Under the pieces are notes generated by a model, which was given only the letters and a program-made list of their open reading frames with translations, made no database searches and was not told the DNA's origin. Positions 6,839-11,769 of a stretch of DNA of 11,769 nucleotides are shown piece after piece. Made by a program: the position numbers and the translations under genes. This DNA comes from JAPSGM01 sp036258735 (lineage in GTDB: Bacteria > Chloroflexota > Limnocylindria > QHBO01). Every line of letters begins with the position of its first letter. The stretch's first letter is position 1. The stretch spans positions 1 to 11,769 of the forward strand of contig DATADC010000020.1 in assembly GCA_036258735.1 (NCBI GenBank), read 5' to 3'.

Positions 6839-7242
6839 GCCAGGTCGAAGCGCCGCACCGCGAACCACTCGGCCACCAGCGCCATGGCAAGCACGAACAG
6901 CGCCGACGGCACCGTCAACGCGCCCCCCACCCGCAGTCCGGCCAGGGCGGCGAGGGCCAGGCCGGCCAGCAGGCCGCGCCGCATGGCGCGGCCCCACGAC
7001 CCGCGATACTCGATTCGGCGGCGGACCGCAACCTCGGCCAAGAAAGCGAACGGAGCCACCGCCAGGGCGGTGCTCATCCCGATCAGCGCGACCACCACCG
7101 CCCGGTTGAAGCCGGCCTCCGGGCACGGACGGCCCGGAAGGTCCATGGCGCATGACGCAGCGGCGAAGGCGACCAGCCCGGACGCGGACAGCGCCGCCAG
7201 CAGCAGGAGGGCGGCGACCGCCAGGCGGCTTCGCCTGCGCAC
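6835..7242 (-). CDS. Four-helix membrane protein, uncharacterised
   Basis: I recognise no family for this 135-residue protein, but its membrane layout is clear. A basic start (MRRRSR) precedes four hydrophobic helices at about residues 7-29, 48-70, 90-108 and 109-127. The loop between helices 2 and 3 and the C terminus are Arg-rich (RRRIEYRGSWGRAMRR; VRRF), so both ends should face the cytoplasm by the positive-inside rule. The loop between helices 1 and 2 would be outside. It holds Cys40, with Cys31 at the membrane edge, in CAMDLPGRPC, and they could form a disulfide. It starts with GTG at 7242, 3 bases after the helicase stop, and overlaps the downstream methyltransferase start by 4 bases, so it is likely translated as part of the operon. 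Function unknown. Confidence 0.75.
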   Translation of the reverse strand: MRRRSRLAVAALLLLAALSASGLVAFAAASCAMDLPGRPCPEAGFNRAVVVALIGMSTALAVAPFAFLAEVAVRRRIEYRGSWGRAMRRGLLAGLALAALAGLRVGGALTVPSALFVLAMALVAEWFAVRRFDLA

Positions 7243-7245
7243 GCC

Positions 7246-10200
7246 TCAGCGTGCCGCGTCCGGGCAGATCTCCCGGAAGGGGCAGAAGCCACAGCGCATG
7301 GGTGATGGCGCAGCCTGGAAGCGGCCGGCCCGAATGCCCTCCCCCACCCGCACCACCGCATCAGCCGCCTTGTCCAGGCGGCCGGCCGTGGGGACGACGC
7401 GCCCGGTGATGCCCGACTCGAGGAAGTGCAGCGTCACCTCGTCCGGCAGCCGGCCGTGCTGCGCCTGGTAGGCGAGCGCGTAGATGGACAGCTGGAGCGA
7501 CTCGCGGGCCCGTCGGTTGGCGGTGGCCGGGTCGCGCACGTCGCTCGACTTGTAGTCGGTGATGACCACGCGTCCGTCGTCGTCGTGGTCGATGCGGTCA
7601 TAGCGACCGCGTACCCGTTCGCGGCCGATCGCCGCGGCGAACTCCTGCTCGACGGCCACGGGTCGGGCGGGATCGCGGCGCTGCTCGTCCCAGAAGCGGG
7701 CGAGCGCCTCCCGGGCCGCCTGGCGGCGGGCCTCCTCGTGGCGTTGGGTCAGGTACCCGACTGACTCCCAGTTCGCGTCAAGCTCCGCGTGCAGCTCCTG
7801 GAGCGACATTGGCTCACCGGCCATCTGGCGACGGTGATATGCCTGCACTGCGGCGTGCAGGGCGCGGCCGTATGCCATCTGGTGCGACGCCGGCGTCGGG
7901 ATGCGGATGACGTGCGCGTAGCGGTAGCGAGCCGGGCAGTCCAGGTAGTCGCTCACCTGCCCGTAGCTGAGGTGCAGCGGCCGCTCGCCGAGGGCAGCTG
8001 GCGCGGCGGCAGCCGCGGTCGCGGGAGCCTGACCCCGATCGTGGCGCGCCAGGCGCTCGGCGATCGATGGACGCAGGACCTCGACCGGGGTTGCCGGCGG
8101 CAAATCCAGGGCCTCGAGGAGGAAGGGGCTCATGCGGCGCGCCACGCGGCCGCCATAGTCGCGGGCCCAGGTGAGCACCAACTCCTCGCGCGCCCGCGTC
8201 ATGCCGACGTAGAACAGACGGCGCTCCTCGGCCAGGTGGTGATCCCCGGCGGGCAGCGGCTCACGCACGAGCTCCTCGGGGAGCGGCAGCTGGTCTCCGC
8301 GGCTGCGGGTCGGGAACCGGTCATCGACCAGGCCCACCATGAAGACGACGGGGAACTCCAGCCCCTTGGCCTTGTGGTAGGTCAGGACGTGGACCGCGTC
8401 GCCCTCGTCCAGCTCCACGTCGGCGGTGGAGGGGTCGTCGCCGACCTCGATCAGGGTGTCGAGCTGCTCCACCAGGAATGGAAGCCGGTCGTCGCGCAGC
8501 AGCGACGATTGGCGGCGGACGATCTCGAAGAAGCGGGCCACGTTCCCCAGCCGCTCCTCGCCGGAGTGCCGAGCCTCGCGGGCGAGGCGTGCCAGCCAGC
8601 CGCTGGCGGACACGAAGTGGTAGAGCAGCTCACCGGTGGTGCGCTCCGCGCTCATCGAGCGGTGCTGGTCGAGGCTGGCGAGCAGGGCGCGCACGGCGTC
8701 CAGCGCTCGGCGGCCGAAGGCCGCATCATCGCCGCGTTCCACGACCTGGCGCAGGGCGGCCTCCAGGCTGATCCGACGACGGCTGGACGCGTTCATGGCC
8801 CTGGTCACGTCCTGCGCCGCCAGGCCGAAGATCTCCGAGGTGGCCAGGTCGTAGCAGCTCACCGAATCGGTCGGGTCGTTGACGGCGCGCAGGAAGCTCA
8901 CCAGCACCCGAACCTCCGGCTGGCGGTACAGGCCGGCGGTGCCCGAGAACCGCCATGGCACGCCGGCCATGTTGAGCGCGCGCAGGAACGGGTCCGCGTC
9001 GCGGTTGGCGCGAACGAGGATGGCGTGATCGCCGGCACGGCGCCCGGCGCGCACGGCGGACGTGATTCGCGCCGCCACCGCATCGGCCTCGTCGGACCCG
9101 GTGTCGAAGGCCAGCATCTCGATGGGTCCGGCCTGTGGCGTGGTGCGCGTGAAGGTGGCACGAGCCGCGAGGCGCTTGTCGAGGCCCTCCCGCGCCTCGA
9201 GGCGCTCGGGGTCGTTGTGGCGGATCAGGCGGTGGGCGGCGTCGAGGATCGTCTGACGGCTGCGGAAGTTGTCGTTCAGCACCACGCGGGCCGCGCGCGG
9301 GAAGGCGGCGCGGAAGCCGAGGATGTTCGACAGCGCGGCGCCGCGGAAGCGGTAGATGCTCTGGTCGTCGTCACCCACCACCGTGACATTGGCGCGCGGC
9401 GAGCCGGCCAGCAGCTTCACCAGCTCGAACTGGGCGTGGTTGGTGTCCTGGAACTCGTCCACCAGGATGTAGCGGAAGCGCCGCCTCTCCTCGTCCAGCA
9501 CGGCCGGATGGTCCCGCAGGAGCCGGAGCGATAGCGTCACCTGGTCGCCGAAGTCGAGGCGGTCGCGGGAGCGCATCAGCGACTCGTACGCCTGATACAG
9601 CCCGGCCAGCTCGCGCTGTTGGGCCGCCTGCTCGGCCAGCGCGGCGTCTTCCCGCTCGGCGGCGGCCCGGGCGGCGAGCGCGTCGGCGGCCGCGCGGTAA
9701 TCAGCCGGCGTGACGTCCTCGTCGCGCGCGCGGCTGATGAGGGTCACCAGCGCGTGCAGGAAGCGGGTCGGATCGCCGAGCGGGCGGTATCGGTCCAGGG
9801 GCAGGTCGAACAGGTGCTCGCGCAGGAAGATGACCTGCTCCGCGCGAGACAGGACGGTGGACCGATCCGACAGCCGGGCCTCCAGCGCGTGGTGGCGCAG
9901 GATGCGGTCGCCAAAGGCGTGAAAGGTGCTGATGACCGTGTCGGTATAGCCATACGGCACCAGGCGGTCGACGCGCTCGGTCATCTCCATGGCGGCGCGG
10001 TCCGTGAACGTCAGCGCCAGGATCTCCGACGGCCTGGCCCGCTTCTCGGCGATGAGCCACGCGATGCGCCGGGTGATGACCGTGGTCTTGCCCGTCCCCG
10101 CGCCGGCCACGATGAGCAGCGGCCCCTCACCGTGGGTGACGGCCTTGCGCTGGCGTGGCGTGAGATCCGCCAGCAGCGGCGGCTGGATGCGGAGGTGCGA

Positions 10201-10308
10201 CGGCCTGCGCCGTGGCGGTGGTGCGGCCAGCTCCTCGAAGATCGGAAGCTGGTCGGGTGACGGCACGACCGCTGGCACGTCCTCGATGGTAGCCCAGGAG
10301 GCATTCAC
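7246..10308 (-). CDS. UvrD/AddA-type ATP-dependent helicase fused to Fe-S RecB-like nuclease
   Basis: This 1020-residue protein couples a superfamily 1A helicase to a PD-(D/E)XK nuclease, the design of AddA, AdnA/AdnB and RecB enzymes that resect double-strand breaks. Helicase motifs in order: Q-motif LTPRQRKAV (49-57), Walker A GAGTGKTT (69-76), Ia LALTFTDRAA (97-106), Walker B VDEFQD (283-288), III GDDDQSIYRFRGA (312-324), IV NFRS (347-350), V VLTYHKAKGLEF (about 641-652) and VI FYVGMTRARE (699-708). After an Ala-rich linker (about 759-776) comes the nuclease, with His818, Asp904 in GRYDRID, Asp918 and Lys920 in TDYKSS, and Gln939 in LQLSIYA. Cys791, Cys1006, Cys1009 and Cys1015 form an AddB/Cas4-like iron-sulfur cluster pattern. 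All catalytic residues appear intact. Start is GTG at 10308. No second subunit (AddB, AdnA/B partner, RecC) is in the window. Confidence 0.96.
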   Translation of the reverse strand: MNASWATIEDVPAVVPSPDQLPIFEELAAPPPRRRPSHLRIQPPLLADLTPRQRKAVTHGEGPLLIVAGAGTGKTTVITRRIAWLIAEKRARPSEILALTFTDRAAMEMTERVDRLVPYGYTDTVISTFHAFGDRILRHHALEARLSDRSTVLSRAEQVIFLREHLFDLPLDRYRPLGDPTRFLHALVTLISRARDEDVTPADYRAAADALAARAAAEREDAALAEQAAQQRELAGLYQAYESLMRSRDRLDFGDQVTLSLRLLRDHPAVLDEERRRFRYILVDEFQDTNHAQFELVKLLAGSPRANVTVVGDDDQSIYRFRGAALSNILGFRAAFPRAARVVLNDNFRSRQTILDAAHRLIRHNDPERLEAREGLDKRLAARATFTRTTPQAGPIEMLAFDTGSDEADAVAARITSAVRAGRRAGDHAILVRANRDADPFLRALNMAGVPWRFSGTAGLYRQPEVRVLVSFLRAVNDPTDSVSCYDLATSEIFGLAAQDVTRAMNASSRRRISLEAALRQVVERGDDAAFGRRALDAVRALLASLDQHRSMSAERTTGELLYHFVSASGWLARLAREARHSGEERLGNVARFFEIVRRQSSLLRDDRLPFLVEQLDTLIEVGDDPSTADVELDEGDAVHVLTYHKAKGLEFPVVFMVGLVDDRFPTRSRGDQLPLPEELVREPLPAGDHHLAEERRLFYVGMTRAREELVLTWARDYGGRVARRMSPFLLEALDLPPATPVEVLRPSIAERLARHDRGQAPATAAAAAPAALGERPLHLSYGQVSDYLDCPARYRYAHVIRIPTPASHQMAYGRALHAAVQAYHRRQMAGEPMSLQELHAELDANWESVGYLTQRHEEARRQAAREALARFWDEQRRDPARPVAVEQEFAAAIGRERVRGRYDRIDHDDDGRVVITDYKSSDVRDPATANRRARESLQLSIYALAYQAQHGRLPDEVTLHFLESGITGRVVPTAGRLDKAADAVVRVGEGIRAGRFQAAPSPMRCGFCPFREICPDAAR

Positions 10309-10312
10309 CGGA

Positions 10313-10347
10313 CCGTTATCAACGGCTTATCGGACAGCTCGGCTGTC
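10313..10347 (-). promoter_or_regulatory. Two short inverted repeats and an 11-bp-spaced direct repeat before the helicase gene
   Basis: The 46-base gap between the SelB-like gene stop and the helicase start holds two perfect short inverted repeats. GACAGC/GCTGTC (10333-10347) has 6-base arms and a 3-base centre. CCGTT/AACGG (10313-10325) has 5-base arms and a 3-base centre. Overlapping the second, GATAAG and GATAAC on the minus strand begin 11 bases apart, one helical turn. This could be an operator, a weak promoter or an RNA structure covering the start region; the second repeat ends 4 bases before the GTG. There is no T-run, so a standard intrinsic terminator is unlikely. The repeats are short enough to be chance. 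Confidence 0.3.
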
Positions 10348-10354
10348 GCGAAGG

Positions 10355-10969
10355 TCAGCCCCGGCGGCCACTCCGTCGATGGTCCGCCCGCCAGCGAGCC
10401 AGGATGGCCTCCGCGTGGCGCCGCGAGGTGCGCAGCGCGTTGCGCGCCGCGGCGACGGTCAGCGGGCCGCCAGCCGCCAGCCGGTCCACCCGGCCGCGGA
10501 CCTCGTCCCAGGTCGCGCCGGGGTAGTCGATGCCGGGCGCCAGCGATACCAGCTCGCCCGACGCCCGCAGCTGTCGGAGAACGCCATCCGGGATGCCGAG
10601 TCGGGCGGCAGGACCCTCGACGCGAGGCACGTTCACTCCCGCCTGCCGCAGCCCGTCCAGCAGGCGCTCGACGCGCTCGCGCATGACTGGCTCGAGGTCC
10701 GGCCGATGCTCCGCCAGCCGCACGCGCCGTCCGTCGCGCGCGATCCGGCCGTCCGCTGCCATGGCGTCGATCACCGCCAGCAGCTCGGCGTCGTCGGTCG
10801 GGATCGGCGTCGCGCCGCGATGACGGGCCGATCGGTTGGTCGGCACGGCCCTGGCCGCCGCCAGCAGGGCGTCCACTCGCACGTCCGGGCGCATCGGTTC
10901 GCGGCGGTGCATGCTGCGCAGCGCCGCCAGCAGCCGGCCCTCCGTGGCCCGACGCACGGCGGGGTCCAT
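10355..10969 (-). CDS. Stand-alone SelB C-terminal-like winged-helix protein
   Basis: This 204-residue protein resembles the C-terminal winged-helix region of SelB, the selenocysteine elongation factor, where these domains hold the SECIS RNA hairpin. Matching segments are LLAALRSMHRREPMRPDV (residues 13-30), AADGRIARDGRRVRLAEHRP (71-90), LERLLDGLRQAGV-like sequence around 101-112, LAPGIDYPGATWDEVRGRVD (143-162) and TSRRHAEAILARW (181-193). The GTPase and EF-Tu-like domains of SelB are missing: the DUF4446 gene ends 11 bases upstream, with no GTPase sequence between. The C terminus (DHRRSGRRG) is basic and lacks the usual final SelB segment. The ATG at 10969 fits operon spacing. It may be a repurposed DNA- or RNA-binding protein or a remnant of a broken selB; the intact frame favours the former. 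Family call rests on sequence pattern recalled from SelB, not on a search. Confidence 0.72.
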   Translation of the reverse strand: MDPAVRRATEGRLLAALRSMHRREPMRPDVRVDALLAAARAVPTNRSARHRGATPIPTDDAELLAVIDAMAADGRIARDGRRVRLAEHRPDLEPVMRERVERLLDGLRQAGVNVPRVEGPAARLGIPDGVLRQLRASGELVSLAPGIDYPGATWDEVRGRVDRLAAGGPLTVAAARNALRTSRRHAEAILARWRADHRRSGRRG

Positions 10970-10980
10970 CGGTCCAGGCG

Positions 10981-11499
10981 TCAGGCGCCCGGGGCCCGTC
11001 CGGTGCCCGAAACGGCGATGCGGATGGCCTGCTCCTCCTCGTCGGAGAGCGCGTGCGGCGAGGTGCCTCCCTCGACCGGCTTGGCGAAGACGCGCGTGTT
11101 GGCACGGCCGTGGAGGCTGGAGATGACGATCCCGTCGCGGCGGCCGTCGAGCAGGGCGATGGCGAAGCTCTGGTCGGAGCCGGTGTCCTCGAAGGGGTTG
11201 AATCGGACGAGCCCGATATGCTGCAGGCTGGTCAGGCTGCGGTGCTCGAGTGAAGCCTGCATGCCGTCGATCTCCCGCATGCGCTGGTCCACAGCATCGA
11301 CGCGGCCGACGTGGTCGGACAGGACGTCGCGCAGGGAGCCGCCCCGGCCGTCGCCAATCAGCGCGCGGTAGTCGCGCACCGCGCGGCCGAGGCGGATCGA
11401 TTGGATGAGGACCAGCACCAGCAGGATCAGGAGCACCGCCGCGAGGACGCCCAGCGCCAGGGCCACGTTCTCGGTCAGCAGGCGGTTGAGCTGGTCCAT
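10981..11499 (-). CDS. DUF4446 family membrane protein
   Basis: The 172-residue product matches the DUF4446 family, whose biochemical role is unknown. A single strongly hydrophobic helix (about residues 13-34, VALALGVLAAVLLILLVLVL) is followed by a polar, probably coiled-coil stretch (about 50-85). Next comes the conserved core LQHIGLVRFNPFEDTGSDQS with FAIALLDG, VISSLHGRANTRVFAKP and the terminal ALSDEEEQAI. A one-pass anchor with a cytoplasmic C-terminal domain is likely. The frame remains open to the window edge, but upstream of the ATG at 11499 the reading is low-complexity Gly/Ala/Pro/Arg sequence that crosses the divergent promoter region. The ATG also places the membrane helix at the usual distance from the N terminus. 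It appears to be the first gene of the long minus-strand run, with a TATGAT about 70 bases upstream. Confidence 0.9.
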   Translation of the reverse strand: MDQLNRLLTENVALALGVLAAVLLILLVLVLIQSIRLGRAVRDYRALIGDGRGGSLRDVLSDHVGRVDAVDQRMREIDGMQASLEHRSLTSLQHIGLVRFNPFEDTGSDQSFAIALLDGRRDGIVISSLHGRANTRVFAKPVEGGTSPHALSDEEEQAIRIAVSGTGRAPGA

Positions 11500-11563
11500 C
11501 CGCGGGCGCTTCGACTCCCAGGTGGTCTGGAGCGGCGGGCCGGGCGGCACCGCCGGACGGGCT

Positions 11564-11574
11564 GGTATCATACC
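11564..11574. promoter_or_regulatory. Palindromic divergent -10 region (GGTATCATACC)
   Basis: GGTAT and ATACC are perfect inverted arms around a central C. Read on the plus strand the site contains TATCAT (11566-11571); on the minus strand it contains TATGAT (11572-11567). Each is one base from the -10 consensus. The site lies between the divergent starts at 11499 (DUF4446, minus) and 11636 (plus). Transcription would begin near 11560 on the minus strand, giving a leader of about 60 bases, and near 11578 on the plus strand. No clear -35 hexamer was found on either side. The symmetry could also serve as a repressor site. The rest of 11500-11635 shows nothing else recognisable apart from the ribosome binding site at 11625-11631. 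Confidence 0.45.
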
Positions 11575-11624
11575 GGCCCCCGCGGTGCTCGAGGTGGCTG
11601 CGCGTGCGGGGATTTGCCGAGTCC

Positions 11625-11631
11625 GAGGAGG
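11625..11631 (+). promoter_or_regulatory. Strong Shine-Dalgarno (GAGGAGG) setting a TTG start
   Basis: GAGGAGG is nearly complementary to the 16S rRNA 3' end and lies 4 bases before TTG at 11636. It is the clearest ribosome binding site in the window. It favours the TTG over in-frame GTG codons at 11585 and 11594, which have no such site. Confidence 0.5.
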
Positions 11632-11635
11632 CGAA

Positions 11636-11769
11636 TTGGCCAAACGAGGAGGCAAGGCCGCCAGCCGGCGATCTCGCCAGCAGCGGCGCGCGGGACGCGC
11701 GCAGGGCACGCCGCCGCAGGCCGGCGGGCGAGCGGCAGCCCCCGCGGCGCCATCCGCTCCACCCACGCC
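11636..11769 (+). CDS. Partial gene, basic Ala/Pro-rich N terminus (runs off right edge)
   Basis: From the TTG at 11636 an open frame of 44 codons reaches the window edge without a stop. It reads MAKRGGKAASRRSRQQRR and then an Ala/Gly/Pro-rich stretch (APAAPSAPPT). A basic start followed by a flexible, low-complexity segment is common ahead of a membrane helix or a folded domain, but the diagnostic part lies outside the window and no family can be named. Support comes from the strong Shine-Dalgarno sequence 4 bases upstream and the -10-like TATCAT about 65 bases upstream. It is transcribed divergently from the DUF4446 gene. Open minus-strand frames over the same bases start with no ribosome binding site and encode only low-complexity sequence, so they are less likely. 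Confidence 0.45.
   Translation, partial: MAKRGGKAASRRSRQQRRAGRAQGTPPQAGGRAAAPAAPSAPPT

Noticed and set aside
6839..7153. N-terminal extension of the methyltransferase to 7153
   Set aside because: The extra 105 residues are Gly/Arg/Pro-rich shadow sequence over the four-helix membrane protein. The GTG at 6838 overlapping the upstream stop is far more plausible.
7789..9534. Long plus-strand open frame (581 codons) opposite the helicase gene
   Set aside because: It lies wholly antisense to a helicase with every motif intact and has no recognisable domain or ribosome binding site. In GC-rich DNA such shadow frames are expected.
10317..10322. Minus-strand TTGATA as a -35 element for the helicase gene
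   Set aside because: It lies only 8 bases before the GTG, so the matching -10 would fall inside the coding sequence, and no -10-like hexamer is there.
11500..11766. N-terminal extension of the DUF4446 protein to 11766
   Set aside because: The extension is low-complexity, crosses the palindromic promoter and the opposite gene's ribosome binding site, and is absent from the family as I know it.
1..11769. Defence island, prophage or mobile element
   Set aside because: No transposase, integrase, phage structural gene, terminal repeats or base-composition break was seen. The helicase-nuclease matches repair enzymes and no defence partner gene is adjacent.

Overview
The window is GC-rich, tightly packed bacterial chromosome dominated by one strand. 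Ten genes run in the same direction on the minus strand from 11499 down to 697, with gaps of 3 to 46 bases or a 4-base overlap. They are flanked by a small plus-strand gene (364-687), the start of a sugar-kinase gene running off the left edge (344 to 1, minus) and the probable start of another gene running off the right edge (11636 onward, plus). No tRNA, rRNA, CRISPR array, insertion sequence or phage gene was seen. No gene-free stretch exceeds 300 bases; the longest is 11500-11635. The mix of DUF4446, a Zincin_2/DUF2342 metalloprotease, a divergent YchF, a CpaE-type ATPase with a receiver domain and frequent GTG starts suggests a high-GC Chloroflexota (Limnocylindria-like) or, less likely, an actinobacterial genome. 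That placement is inference from gene content, not from a marker gene.

In transcription order the minus-strand run is: DUF4446 membrane protein (11499-10981); a stand-alone protein resembling only the C-terminal winged-helix part of SelB (10969-10355); a large single-chain UvrD-type helicase with a RecB/Cas4-like iron-sulfur nuclease domain (10308-7246); a four-helix membrane protein (7242-6835) overlapping a class I methyltransferase (6838-6011); a CpaE-like receiver-plus-ATPase protein (5968-4817); glutamate racemase MurI (4800-3967); a membrane-anchored zinc metalloprotease (3956-2781); a D-2-hydroxyacid dehydrogenase (2769-1795); and a YchF-like ATPase (1791-697). Six of these ten genes start with GTG. 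Functionally the run mixes DNA repair, cell wall, cell polarity or pilus placement, and ribosome-associated functions. It looks like a housekeeping super-operon, or several operons without visible borders, rather than one dedicated pathway.

Two divergent junctions have readable promoter elements. At the left, TATGAT at 350-355 lies so close to the ATG at 364 that the small plus-strand gene is probably leaderless. At the right, a perfect 11-bp palindrome (11564-11574) puts a TATCAT on the plus strand and a TATGAT on the minus strand between DUF4446 and its divergent neighbour.

I found no convincing multi-gene novel system. The items most worth a second look are the orphan SelB-like winged-helix protein next to the helicase-nuclease, the partnerless helicase-nuclease itself, the membrane protein/methyltransferase overlap pair, the uncharacterised 107-residue protein, and the altered G3 motif in the YchF homologue.
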